A stretch of DNA of 20,943 nt from an uncultured Bacteroides sp. (GTDB lineage Bacteria > Bacteroidota > Bacteroidia > Bacteroidales > Bacteroidaceae), in assembly GCA_958453305.1 (NCBI GenBank), contig CAUDXH010000026.1:1-20943 (forward strand). The letters are read 5' to 3'. Numbering within the stretch: position 1 is the first letter of the stretch; each line of letters starts with the position of its first letter. A program made the translations under genes and the position numbers. The notes beneath the pieces are model-generated. The model was not told the DNA's origin. It saw only the letters and a program-made list of their open reading frames with translations, and made no database searches. This document shows, one piece after another, positions 7,430-14,186 of the stretch.

Positions 7430-7601
7430 CTAAACAGCAAAATATACTCTATTACGCTCGTATGGCTTTATGCCGTCCGGGCGCTTTTTTGTCCCTGTGG
7501 AGCCGGAACATCGGGTCAGCATGGCCCGAACTTTATCCCCGGTGCCGCTCCCCGCCGCCCCATGCAGATTTACCCAAAAAATCTGAATGGAGGAAAGGCA
7601 G
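7430..7601 (+). promoter_or_regulatory. Leader of the sigma-like operon
   Basis: No gene is evident on either strand that I would support. CCGTCCGGGCGC followed by six Ts (to about 7491) is a weak terminator-like element. The stretch from 7540 is C-rich, and GGAGG at 7589-7593 serves the first sigma-like gene. No confident promoter was found. Confidence 0.3.
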
Positions 7602-8015
7602 ATGGAAGTTACCATCAATTATAACGGACAAGCTGTGGCCGTGGAGGTCACGCTGGAAGTCTATGAATTTCTTGACCAGGCCGATCATAAAACGGAGAAT
7701 CTGTTCCATGAACAGCGGCGGCATTGGGATGGCCGGGAGTTTGACGAGTACATCATTACCACCGAGGGTGTAGGGGTCTACGGCGAAACGCCGGAGGAAT
7801 ACCTTTGCCGCATGGAAACGCTGCATGATCTGATGGCTGTTCTGGACACCTGTACCGAGGCCCAGCGCCGCCGGTTCCTGCTCTATGCGCTTGACGGGCT
7901 GAGCCTTGCGGAGATCGGTGTGCTGTGCGGCTGCTCCAAAGTAGCTGTTTATCAAAGTGTGGAGGCGGTCAGAAAAAAATTTATAAATTTCTTTGAGAAC
8001 AGGCTTAACGAATGA
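7602..8015 (+). CDS. Sigma-70 region-4-like protein 1
   Basis: A 137-residue protein. The C-terminal third has the region-4 helix-turn-helix (about residues 95-128): RRRFLLYALDGLSLAEIGVL then CSKVAVYQSVEAVRKKF. The N-terminal half is a short acidic beta/alpha segment not seen in housekeeping sigma factors. It would bind DNA, and may act as a small sigma-like activator of element genes. ATG 7602 is chosen over 7587 because GGAGG at 7589-7593 sits at proper distance. It is first of three similar genes, and base composition returns to the GC-rich level of the element backbone. Confidence 0.75.
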   Translation: MEVTINYNGQAVAVEVTLEVYEFLDQADHKTENLFHEQRRHWDGREFDEYIITTEGVGVYGETPEEYLCRMETLHDLMAVLDTCTEAQRRRFLLYALDGLSLAEIGVLCGCSKVAVYQSVEAVRKKFINFFENRLNE

Positions 8016-8063
8016 CCTGTTTTCTGGCTACCAAGTGAAAGGGATCATTTCCCTTATCTCAGC

Positions 8064-8097
8064 GAGGGGCGGACAGCGGACGAGCTGTCCGCCTCTC
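8064..8097 (+). repeat. Strong 14-bp stem-loop between sigma-like genes
   Basis: Arms at 8064-8077 and 8084-8097 (GAGGGGCGGACAGC with GCTGTCCGCCTCTC, one G-T wobble) close a six-base loop, followed by GATTTTC. It may be a leaky terminator or a processing site that sets different levels for the first and second sigma-like genes. Confidence 0.5.
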
Positions 8098-8118
8098 CGA
8101 TTTTCAGGAGGTAAGCCT

Positions 8119-8571
8119 ATGAAAACAATCAATCTGCGGTGGATGTATCCCCACTACCGGCATGACGAGTTTGTGGATGTTACGGACGAGGTATGGGCAG
8201 CGATGTATCAGGCCCAGCGGGAGATGGAGAACTATGAGCGTCGGAAAGTCTACCACCGCGCCTACTACTCTCTGGACGCATACAGCTGGCTGGAAAATTA
8301 CGCACTGGAACACAGCAGATCGCCGGAAGATATTTTGCTGGAACGAGAAGAAATGACCACCCGCCTGCACCTGATTGCAGCTCTGCCTGCGGCTCTGGCT
8401 CATGCCACTCCGACACAGGCCCGCCGTGTTCACGCCTACTACATTGCCGGTATCAAGCAGCCGGAAATCGCCCGGAGAGAGGGTATCCATAGCAGTAAGG
8501 TCAGCGTTGCCATCCACCGGGGGCTGCGGAATATGCGCCGCTGCTATGATGACCTTTTTCAAACAGAGTGA
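8119..8571 (+). CDS. Sigma-70 region-4-like protein 2
   Basis: A 150-residue protein starting MKTINLRWMYPHYRHDEF. An N-terminal acidic and tyrosine-rich part (about 1-70, with the YHRAYYSLDAY segment) is followed by a sigma region-4 helix-turn-helix (about 98-143, with ARRVHAYYIAGIKQPEIARR and HSSKVSVAIHRGLRNMRR). AGGAGG at 8106-8111 fixes ATG 8119. It is closely related in plan to the next gene, which shares MxTINLxxxYP at the start, ARRVHA in the helix and the IHxxLRxxRR end. The pair looks like an old duplication. Similar proteins act as late-gene activators in phages and conjugative elements; the target here is unknown. Confidence 0.77.
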   Translation: MKTINLRWMYPHYRHDEFVDVTDEVWAAMYQAQREMENYERRKVYHRAYYSLDAYSWLENYALEHSRSPEDILLEREEMTTRLHLIAALPAALAHATPTQARRVHAYYIAGIKQPEIARREGIHSSKVSVAIHRGLRNMRRCYDDLFQTE

Positions 8572-8581
8572 GGGCGTGCCT

Positions 8582-9043
8582 ATGCAGACCATCAATCTCA
8601 AACAATATTATCCATTTTGCAAAGAGGACATTTTTGTGGAGGTGTCCGATGAGATTGTCGAAGCGTTTCTTCTGGACAAGAGAGCCGAGGCCGCCAGAGA
8701 TCGCAAGATGTTCCGGTATAAGGCGTTTTATTCCCTCGATTGTAACGATGGAATCGAAAATGCCGCCATCGGCTGGGCGCAGCCATCTCCGGAGGACTAC
8801 CTGATAGAAAAAGAAGAATTAGCCGAATATGAAGAACTGATACGGCGATTGTACGAAGCCATTTCTTCCCTGCCGCCTATGCAGGCTCGCCGTGTCCACG
8901 CCCGCTATATGCTGGGTATGAAAGTGAAAGATATTGCCGCAATGGAGGGTATCACGCCATCACAGGCGGGAAAATCCATCCACGCTGCACTGCGAAGGCT
9001 GCGCCGGTACTTTGCGCGTCAGAAATGGACGGTCAATCTATGA
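8582..9043 (+). CDS. Sigma-70 region-4-like protein 3
   Basis: A 153-residue paralogue of the preceding protein: MQTINLKQYYPF start, KMFRYKAFYSLD in the first half, then a region-4 helix-turn-helix (about 103-148) with QARRVHARYMLGMKVKDIAA and a basic tail. Only 10 bases separate it from the second gene, and its ribosome binding site is weak (GAGGG), suggesting coupled translation. Having three region-4-only proteins in a row suggests either a cascade or subunits that act together with a region-2 partner not seen here. Confidence 0.76.
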   Translation: MQTINLKQYYPFCKEDIFVEVSDEIVEAFLLDKRAEAARDRKMFRYKAFYSLDCNDGIENAAIGWAQPSPEDYLIEKEELAEYEELIRRLYEAISSLPPMQARRVHARYMLGMKVKDIAAMEGITPSQAGKSIHAALRRLRRYFARQKWTVNL

Positions 9044-9071
9044 GTATTTCCAAAGAAAAGAGGTGCATGAC

Positions 9072-9362
9072 ATGAACGAAAAAAATACAGCCCACCCCCA
9101 AAAAGAAGAACGGGAGAAAGTCCTGAAGGAGATCCGGCAGCTTGAAAACCGAAAGAAGATTTTGGAGAACAAGCAGCGAAATGAAGAACGCAGGGTTCGC
9201 ACCCGCCGCCTGATTGAGCGTGGAGCCGTTTTGGAGGGGATTTTCCCGTTGGCTCCCGACCTTTCCGGCGCAGAGGTCAAAGCATTTCTGATTACCCTGT
9301 CCCATCTTCCGGGGGCTGCGGAATTGACTGCAAACCTGCCAAAATCCGGGGACACGCCATAA
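9072..9362 (+). CDS. DUF3847-type small coiled-coil protein
   Basis: A 96-residue protein with a long charged helix (residues 12-55, KEEREKVLKEIRQLENRKKI), then RRLIERGAVLEG, typical of the DUF3847 family found directly upstream of MobA/MobL relaxases in Firmicutes mobilizable elements. It may be a relaxosome accessory protein, which is inferred from position alone. AAAGAGG upstream supports ATG 9072. The oriT begins 15 bases after its stop. Confidence 0.75.
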   Translation: MNEKNTAHPQKEEREKVLKEIRQLENRKKILENKQRNEERRVRTRRLIERGAVLEGIFPLAPDLSGAEVKAFLITLSHLPGAAELTANLPKSGDTP

Positions 9363-9376
9363 GTCCCTTGTTTACA

Positions 9377-9415
9377 AGGGCGCACTTATACACCGTTGCC
9401 GGTGCTGTGCGCCCT
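9377..9415 (-). other. oriT: oriT of MobQ type
   Basis: The minus strand reads ATAAGTGCGCCCT across 9389-9377, which matches the conserved nick region of IncQ/MobQ origins (RSF1010/R1162 type). Immediately 5' of it on that strand is a small hairpin with CACCG/CGGTG arms (9391-9395 and 9400-9404), as in MobQ origins. GTGCGCCCT also appears on the plus strand at 9407-9415, making a perfect 9-bp inverted repeat with AGGGCGCAC at 9377-9385. By analogy the nick falls between 9380 and 9381 on the minus strand. It lies about 140 bases ahead of the relaxase gene. Confidence 0.8.
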
Positions 9416-9549
9416 GCCGGGGGGCGTTGCGTACTTCGTCCGCGATGGGAAGCTACGCTCCCCAAACCCCTTGTGCGCCCCGCGCAGCCAAACACCCGCT
9501 TTGCGTTTGTCCGGCTCCACGGAGCCTGAAATATCCCCGCCGAAAGGAG

Positions 9550-10995
9550 GTGCCACCCATAGATTTTTGCCATATTCCCGTCAGTATCATCAAGCGCAGC
9601 GAGGGCCGTTCCGCTGTTGCCGCAGCCGCCTACCGAAGCGGAACCAAACTGACGAATGAATGGGACGGCCTGACCCATGATTACATCCGGAAGGGCGGCG
9701 TTGTCCATGCGGAGATCATGCTGCCCGCCCACGCCCCGCCGGAATTTGCAGATCGTTCTATCCTCTGGAACAGCGTGGAGCAAATCGAGAAAGCAAGGGA
9801 CAGCCAGCTTGCCCGTGAGATCGAGGCAGCTCTGCCCCGTGAACTGTCCGGTGAACAGCAGCTTGCCCTTGTGCGCGCCTATGTGAAGGACAACTTTGTG
9901 GACAAGGGGATGTGTGCTGACTTTGCTATCCATGACAAGGGAACCGGCAACCCTCATGTCCATATCATGCTGACGCTCCGGCCTCTGAAAGAAAATGGAC
10001 AGTGGGGCGCAAAGTGCCGCAAGGCATACGATCTGGACGAGAATGGACAGCGTATCCCGGATGGGAAAGGCGGTTGGAAAAATCATCGTGAGGATACAAC
10101 CGATTGGAACGATAAAGGAAATGTGGAGATTTGGCGGGCAGCGTGGGCAGCCTACACCAACCGGGCGCTGGAATCTGCCGGTAGACCGGAGCGCATTGAC
10201 CACCGCAGCTACAGGAGGCAGGGCATTGATAAAATCCCCTCTGTCCACCTGGGGCCAGCCGCCAGCCAAATGGAAAAGCGCGGCATCCGCACCGACAAGG
10301 GCGAAGTAAACCGGCAGATCGCTGCCGACAACAAGCTGCTGAAAGAAATCAAAGCCCGCATTACCCGCCTTTACAACTGGTCTAAGGCCGAAGCCGAAAA
10401 GCCGGAGGGCCAGCAGCCCAGCATGATTGACTTGTGGGAGGCCCAGCAGCAGCTCAAGCGGCCTGACACCCGCACCGGCAAAATCCGAGCTTTGCAGGAG
10501 AGCGCCGCCCTGTTCAGCTTTTTGCAGGCAAACGGCATCCAGTCCATGCAGCAGCTCCATGAAAAAATAGCAGATATGAACACCCGCTACTATGACCTGC
10601 GGGGAAAAATCGTCAAGGCCGAGCGCCGGATCGCCACCCTTACCGAGCGCGGGGAGATGTGGGAACAGTACAACCAGTACAAGTCCATCCACAAGCAGCT
10701 TGCCAAAGTAAAGCCGGAAAAACGGGAACAGTTTGAACAGCGCCACAGCCGGGAACTGATTCTGTATGACGCAGCGACCCGGTATCTGAAAGAACTGAAA
10801 GACAGCGGCGAGGCAATCACCCCAAAGGCATGGCAGCGGGAAATTGACCAGCTGGCCGCTGGAAAGCAGACGGACACGCTTGCCATGAAATCCATGCGGG
10901 AGGATTTGAAAGCAGTGGAACGGCTCCGCAAAACCGCCGAGCAGCTGTCCAGACAGGAACAGGACAAGTCTCACGACCGGGAGCCGGAGCGGTAA
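9550..10995 (+). CDS. mobA-like: MobQ (MobA/MobL) relaxase
   Basis: The relaxase nicks oriT and leads the strand into a recipient. The N-terminal nuclease domain (about 1-190 from GTG 9550) has the catalytic Tyr28 in SAVAAAAYRSG and the metal-binding histidines H128, H136 and H138 (HDKG and NPHVHIM). The remainder is helical and charged, with coiled coils at about 260-440. It is roughly 480 residues, within family range. The start is uncertain: AAAGGAGG at 9543-9550 is followed at ideal distance by ATA (9559), and the only nearby conventional choice, GTG 9550, overlaps the ribosome binding site. The frame stays open upstream to 9427, but that part reads through oriT-side DNA and looks non-coding. 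It probably uses the coupling protein of a helper element, perhaps the very VirD4 it interrupts. Confidence 0.9.
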   Translation: MPPIDFCHIPVSIIKRSEGRSAVAAAAYRSGTKLTNEWDGLTHDYIRKGGVVHAEIMLPAHAPPEFADRSILWNSVEQIEKARDSQLAREIEAALPRELSGEQQLALVRAYVKDNFVDKGMCADFAIHDKGTGNPHVHIMLTLRPLKENGQWGAKCRKAYDLDENGQRIPDGKGGWKNHREDTTDWNDKGNVEIWRAAWAAYTNRALESAGRPERIDHRSYRRQGIDKIPSVHLGPAASQMEKRGIRTDKGEVNRQIAADNKLLKEIKARITRLYNWSKAEAEKPEGQQPSMIDLWEAQQQLKRPDTRTGKIRALQESAALFSFLQANGIQSMQQLHEKIADMNTRYYDLRGKIVKAERRIATLTERGEMWEQYNQYKSIHKQLAKVKPEKREQFEQRHSRELILYDAATRYLKELKDSGEAITPKAWQREIDQLAAGKQTDTLAMKSMREDLKAVERLRKTAEQLSRQEQDKSHDREPER

Positions 10996-11027
10996 GGGCT
11001 ACCGCGTTTCACGACATACTTTTGCAC

Positions 11028-11064
11028 ACAGAAAAACCGCCGTACAGGTTTCCCCATACGGCGG
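11028..11064 (-). terminator. Terminator of the toxin-antitoxin operon
   Basis: Arms CCGCCGTA (11037-11044) and TACGGCGG (11057-11064) are followed on the minus strand by TTTTTC. It lies 9 bases beyond the toxin stop and may also stop relaxase transcripts coming the other way. Confidence 0.65.
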
Positions 11065-11072
11065 CAGACTGT

Positions 11073-11363
11073 TTATTTGCCGAACAAGTCGCTGTGTGTG
11101 CCGGTGCGGGCCAGCGTCAGCACCAGCACATCATCCTCGATACGGTAAATGAGCAGCCAGTCCGGGAGAATATGACATTCCCGATGGCCTGCCCAATCGC
11201 CGGACAGGTCATGGTCACGGTTTTTATCTGGCAGCGGTTCGCCCATTGCCAGCAACGCTACGACCTGCTCCAGCAGCTCGATCTTCAAGCCACGCTTGAT
11301 GGCTCGTTTGTAGTCCTTTTTGAAACTGGTCGTGTACTTGACGGTATATTTGGTTTCTTTCAT
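11073..11363 (-). CDS. yafQ-like: YafQ-type mRNA interferase toxin
   Basis: A 96-residue RelE-superfamily toxin that would cut mRNA on the ribosome. The residues used by E. coli YafQ are all in place: H51, H64, D68, W69 and H90 (segments HDLSGDW, RECHILPDWLLIY and TGTHSDLF). It is intact and full length, so presumably active. Its start overlaps the antitoxin stop by 4 bases, so translation is coupled and the antitoxin is made first. On a mobilizable element such a pair usually stabilises inheritance, especially during the excised or replicating phase. Confidence 0.92.
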   Translation of the reverse strand: MKETKYTVKYTTSFKKDYKRAIKRGLKIELLEQVVALLAMGEPLPDKNRDHDLSGDWAGHRECHILPDWLLIYRIEDDVLVLTLARTGTHSDLFGK

Positions 11364-11638
11364 CTTTTCAGGTCAGCAAACAACTCGTCAAGGTCATTAT
11401 AGCCCTTTACAGACGGGTCTTTTGCAATCCTTTCCGCTTCCAGCATGGCAGCAACCGTTTCTTTGTTCGGCTGTTCCAGCCTTACTTCAAAGGGAATGCC
11501 GCCTTCACGAAGCGACTGGCGCACAAAGATGTTAAACGCCGTAGTCAGGTTCATGCCAAGTTCAGTAAACAGTGCGTCCGCCTGTGCTTTCAAATCTGCG
11601 TCCATGCGGATACTGATGTTTGTGGTATTTCCAGCCAT
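11360..11638 (-). CDS. dinJ-like: RelB/DinJ-family antitoxin
   Basis: A 92-residue antitoxin. The N-terminal ribbon-helix-helix (MAGNTTNISIRMDADLKAQA, about 1-45) binds operator DNA. The C-terminal acidic tail (KGYNDLDELFADLKR) wraps the toxin. ATG 11638 is chosen because AAAGGGG lies just upstream on the minus strand; the longer frame reading to 11728 crosses the promoter. It is probably an autorepressor acting at the repeats at 11679-11709. Confidence 0.9.
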   Translation of the reverse strand: MAGNTTNISIRMDADLKAQADALFTELGMNLTTAFNIFVRQSLREGGIPFEVRLEQPNKETVAAMLEAERIAKDPSVKGYNDLDELFADLKR

Positions 11639-11662
11639 ACGATCAACCCCTTTCTGCTGGCA

Positions 11663-11709
11663 ATTATAGTATATGCCTTTTGCACGAAGAAAACAATACT
11701 TTGCACGAA
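11663..11709 (-). promoter_or_regulatory. Toxin-antitoxin promoter with two direct repeats
   Basis: On the minus strand TTGTTT (11696-11691), a 17-base spacer and TATACT (11673-11668) form a promoter. TTCGTGCAAA occurs twice, at 11709-11700 and 11688-11679, exactly 21 bases (two helical turns) apart and flanking the -35. These fit antitoxin operator half sites. Confidence 0.6.
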
Positions 11710-11764
11710 TATTTAATAATAAATTCATTCAAGGAGGTTACCTGCTTTGTGAGAGAAATCATTT

Positions 11765-12163
11765 ATGAAGAACGACAAGACTGAACCTATCCCCGTCATG
11801 GATTACCGCCAGTACCGCAGAGCGCGGAGGCTGGTGCATGAGTGCTGCAACTACATCGACGGAAATTGTATCGCCCTGGACGATGGGGAGGAATGTGTCT
11901 GTGTCCAGTCTATTTCCTACTCCCTGTTGTGCAGGTGGTTTCGGACGGCGGTATTGCCGCAGGATAAGGAACTGGAAACGGCGCTGTTCCACCGGCTGAA
12001 TGCGAAGAAATGCGCCGTATGCGGGGCGCTGTTTACCCCCGGTTCTAACAGGGCCAAATACTGCCCGGAATGTTCCACTCGCATGAAGCGGATCAACGCC
12101 GCAAAGCGCAAGCGGAAACAACGGGAGAAATGTCACGCTTTAGGGGCTGAAAAACCCTTGTAA
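11765..12163 (+). CDS. Cysteine-rich VLP-domain protein
   Basis: A 132-residue protein of the Cys-rich VLP family found in Firmicutes mobile elements, function unknown. Conserved features are YRQYRRARRLVHECCNY near the N-terminus, a middle CVCVQSISYSLLCRWF with VLPQDKELE, and a C-terminal zinc-finger-like C-x2-C (KKCAVCG) and C-x2-C (KYCPECS) pair followed by a very basic tail. It probably binds nucleic acid. The strong ribosome binding site AAGGAGG (11731-11737) is too far from ATG 11765. It better serves an 11-codon GTG ORF (11749-11784) that overlaps this start, hinting at translational coupling. Confidence 0.8.
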   Translation: MKNDKTEPIPVMDYRQYRRARRLVHECCNYIDGNCIALDDGEECVCVQSISYSLLCRWFRTAVLPQDKELETALFHRLNAKKCAVCGALFTPGSNRAKYCPECSTRMKRINAAKRKRKQREKCHALGAEKPL

Positions 12164-12224
12164 ATCAAGGCTTTTTTCGATGGTGTCAAAGGCAGGCTGA
12201 TAGATTTATCCTCCGACCCCTAAA
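12139..12224 (+). terminator. Structured gap before the replication genes
   Basis: A short hairpin CCTTG/CAAGG (12156-12160 and 12166-12170) followed by CTTTTTTC is a weak terminator overlapping the end of the Cys-rich gene. TTTAGGGG (12139-12146) and CCCCTAAA (12217-12224) form an outer 8-bp inverted repeat around it. No gene is seen from 12164 to 12276. Confidence 0.4.
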
Positions 12225-12276
12225 ACGGCCATAAAATGCGTACAGAATCCCAAGAGAAACCCCAAGGAGGAACCCT

Positions 12277-13011
12277 ATGTCAGACAACCGAAAATATTAT
12301 TACCTGAAACTCAAAGAAAACTATTTTGACGATGATTCCATCGTGCTGCTGGAAAGTATGCAGGATGGTGTGCTGTATTCCAACATTCTGCTCAAGCTGT
12401 ATCTGAAATCGCTGAAACATGGCGGACGGCTTCAACTTGACGAGGACATTCCTTACACGGCGCAGATGATCGCCACCATTACCCGCCAGCAGATCGGCAC
12501 TGTGGAGAGAGCCTTGCAGATCTTTTTGAAGCTGGGTCTTGTGGAAGTGCTGGACAGCGGCACATTCTACATGAGCAACATCGAACTTTTAATCGGCCAG
12601 TCCTCTACCGAGGCCGAGCGAAAGCGGGCTGCAAGACTCCAAAACAAGGCTCTTTCTGCGCCCCGGACAAACGGCGGACATTTGTCCGACATTCATCCAC
12701 CAGAGATAGAGATAGAGTTAGAGAAAGAGATAGAGATAAAGAGAGAGATAGAGAAGGGACACCCCGCCCACACCTATGGCCGTTACCAGAATGTTTTCCT
12801 GACGGATGAAGAACTGGCAGACTTGCAGGCCAGCTTTCCCACTGTATGGGGCCAGTACATCGAAAAGCTGTCCGAGTACATGGCTTCTACCGGCAAGCGT
12901 TATCAGAGCCATGCAGCGACCATCCGGCGCTGGGCCAGTGAGGACGCGAAAAAGGCGGCCCCGCCCACCCGCAACCGGGATTACAGCGTAAAGGAGGATG
13001 AAACTGTATGA
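12277..13011 (+). CDS. Phage-type replisome organizer (DnaD-like replication initiator)
   Basis: A 244-residue protein. The N-terminal winged-helix domain (about 1-115: YYYLKLKENYFDDDSIVLLE and MIATITRQQIGTVERALQ) is the phage replisome organizer fold that binds an origin. A low-complexity Glu/Ile/Lys linker (about 143-160) leads to a C-terminal helical DnaD-like part (175-235). It would recruit the helicase loader encoded next, whose start overlaps this stop by 4 bases (ATGA). AAGGAGG upstream supports ATG 12277. This implies that the element, or its excised circle, can replicate. The linker DNA is a hexamer-type repeat that may itself be the initiator's binding region, as in lambdoid O-type systems (inference). 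Confidence 0.87.
   Translation: MSDNRKYYYLKLKENYFDDDSIVLLESMQDGVLYSNILLKLYLKSLKHGGRLQLDEDIPYTAQMIATITRQQIGTVERALQIFLKLGLVEVLDSGTFYMSNIELLIGQSSTEAERKRAARLQNKALSAPRTNGGHLSDIHPPEIEIELEKEIEIKREIEKGHPAHTYGRYQNVFLTDEELADLQASFPTVWGQYIEKLSEYMASTGKRYQSHAATIRRWASEDAKKAAPPTRNRDYSVKEDETV
12703..12756 (+). repeat. GAGATA-type hexamer repeat inside the initiator gene
   Basis: About nine imperfect six-base units (GAGATA, with variants GAGTTA, GAGAAA, AAGAGA) encode alternating Glu-Ile/Lys residues in the linker of the replication initiator. Whole-unit gain or loss would keep the frame. The tract could be a slippage-prone linker or an origin repeat array. Confidence 0.7.
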
Positions 13012-13871
13012 TTGAGATTACCGCAGAAATCCGGGCGCTGATCGACAAGGCAGCCGTCGGTATGGAACTGGCCGGGGACGAGTACATAGACCCGGCAGAC
13101 GGGCTCATTCACTGTAAGAAATGCGGCGGCCAGAGGCAGACCGTTGTGCCATGCTTCGGGAAATCCGGCTACTTTATGCCGCGCTGCATCTGCCAGTGCC
13201 AGCGGGAGGCTGAGGAGCAGCGCAAGGCTGCTGAAGAACGGCAGCGCCGCATGGAGCGTATCAAACGCCGAAAGGCACAGGGCTTGCAAGACCGTTATCT
13301 GTACGACTACACATTTTCCAATGACAACGGCCAAAATCCCCTGATGGGCAAGGCCCGCGCCTATGTGGAGAACTGGAAGGAGGCATACAGGAACAACACC
13401 GGCCTGCTGTTGTTTGGGGATGTGGGAACCGGCAAGTCCTTTTTCGCCGGTTGTATCGCCAACGCCCTGCTTGACCGGGATGTGCCGGTGCTGATGACGA
13501 ACTTTCCCACCATCCTGAACCGCCTGACGGGGATGTTCTCTGAGGACAGGGCCGACTTTATCGCCAGCTTTGACGAGTACGACCTGCTTATCATTGACGA
13601 TTTGGGTGTGGAGCGCAGTACCGAGTATGCGATGGAGCAGATGTTTTTTGTCATTGACAGCCGCTACCGCAGCCGCAGACCCATGATAATCACCACCAAC
13701 CTGAAGCTGGCCGAACTCAAGAACCCGCCCGACCTGGCCCACGCCCGTATCTATGACCGTATTCTGGAACGGTGTGCGCCGATTCTCTTTGACGGGAAGA
13801 ATTTCCGGGAAGAAAATGCCGGTGCTACCCGACAGGCAGCAAAAGACATTGTAAACAGTAAGCACGATTGA
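13008..13871 (+). CDS. dnaC-like: DnaC-like helicase loader ATPase
   Basis: A 287-residue AAA+ protein of the DnaC/IstB group. A cysteine-rich N-terminus (C36, C39, C49, C60, C62, C64) could hold zinc, and a basic helix follows (66-92). Walker A is GDVGTGKS (137-144), Walker B is LLIIDDLG (193-200), and sensor 1 is IITTN (227-231). It would load the replicative helicase at the origin chosen by the preceding initiator. The 4-base overlap with that gene shows coupled translation. No transposase of the IstA type is adjacent, so a replication role fits better than IS21 transposition. Confidence 0.9.
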   Translation: MIEITAEIRALIDKAAVGMELAGDEYIDPADGLIHCKKCGGQRQTVVPCFGKSGYFMPRCICQCQREAEEQRKAAEERQRRMERIKRRKAQGLQDRYLYDYTFSNDNGQNPLMGKARAYVENWKEAYRNNTGLLLFGDVGTGKSFFAGCIANALLDRDVPVLMTNFPTILNRLTGMFSEDRADFIASFDEYDLLIIDDLGVERSTEYAMEQMFFVIDSRYRSRRPMIITTNLKLAELKNPPDLAHARIYDRILERCAPILFDGKNFREENAGATRQAAKDIVNSKHD

Positions 13872-13914
13872 TTTTTTACCGAGCGGCACAGACCCGTTCG
13901 GAGAAAGGAGCGCC

Positions 13915-14109
13915 ATGAACAAAGAACCCCGTACTATGCAGTCGGCAGACGCCGCTACTGCGTCCAGAGCGCCGGAAAACACGCCGGCGATGGTAAAGAA
14001 AATCGGAAAGACAACCTACAAGGTTCATGTCCATTTCAGCAATACCAGCACAGAAACCATGAGCGATAAAATCAAGCGTATGCTCAAAAATGAAATTCAG
14101 CAGATGTGA
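13915..14109 (+). CDS. tnpW: TnpW family protein
   Basis: A 64-residue protein with the conserved second half IGKTTYKVHVHFSNTSTETM followed by DKIKRMLKNE, characteristic of the TnpW family first seen in Tn4451. Its role is unknown. AAAGGAG precedes ATG 13915. It lies near the right end of the element, downstream of the replication genes and presumably in the same transcript. Confidence 0.85.
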   Translation: MNKEPRTMQSADAATASRAPENTPAMVKKIGKTTYKVHVHFSNTSTETMSDKIKRMLKNEIQQM

Positions 14110-14186
14110 CAGACTGATAAACGAAGCCGTCTTGTGCTAAACTGATGATGGTACGCACCAAAATTTTTGTCAAGGAGGACACGAAA

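Noticed and set aside
9427..9549. N-terminal extension of the relaxase frame
   Set aside because: The translated text (MRTSSAMGSYAPQTPC and on) has no relaxase homology that I recognise, lies before the ribosome binding site and abuts oriT.
9292..10974. 560-codon open frame on the minus strand
   Set aside because: It is antisense to the relaxase, has no ribosome binding site and shows no recognisable domain; the plus-strand frame has catalytic motifs.
12703..12756. CRISPR-like tandem repeat
   Set aside because: Units are six bases, contiguous, and part of an open coding frame, without spacers.
13008..13871. IstB partner of an IS21 insertion sequence
   Set aside because: No IstA transposase or terminal repeats are adjacent, and coupling to a replisome organizer fits a helicase loader.
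12981..13982. 333-codon open frame on the minus strand
   Set aside because: It mirrors the DnaC-like gene, whose Walker motifs are clear on the plus strand. GC-rich codon bias explains the long antisense frame.
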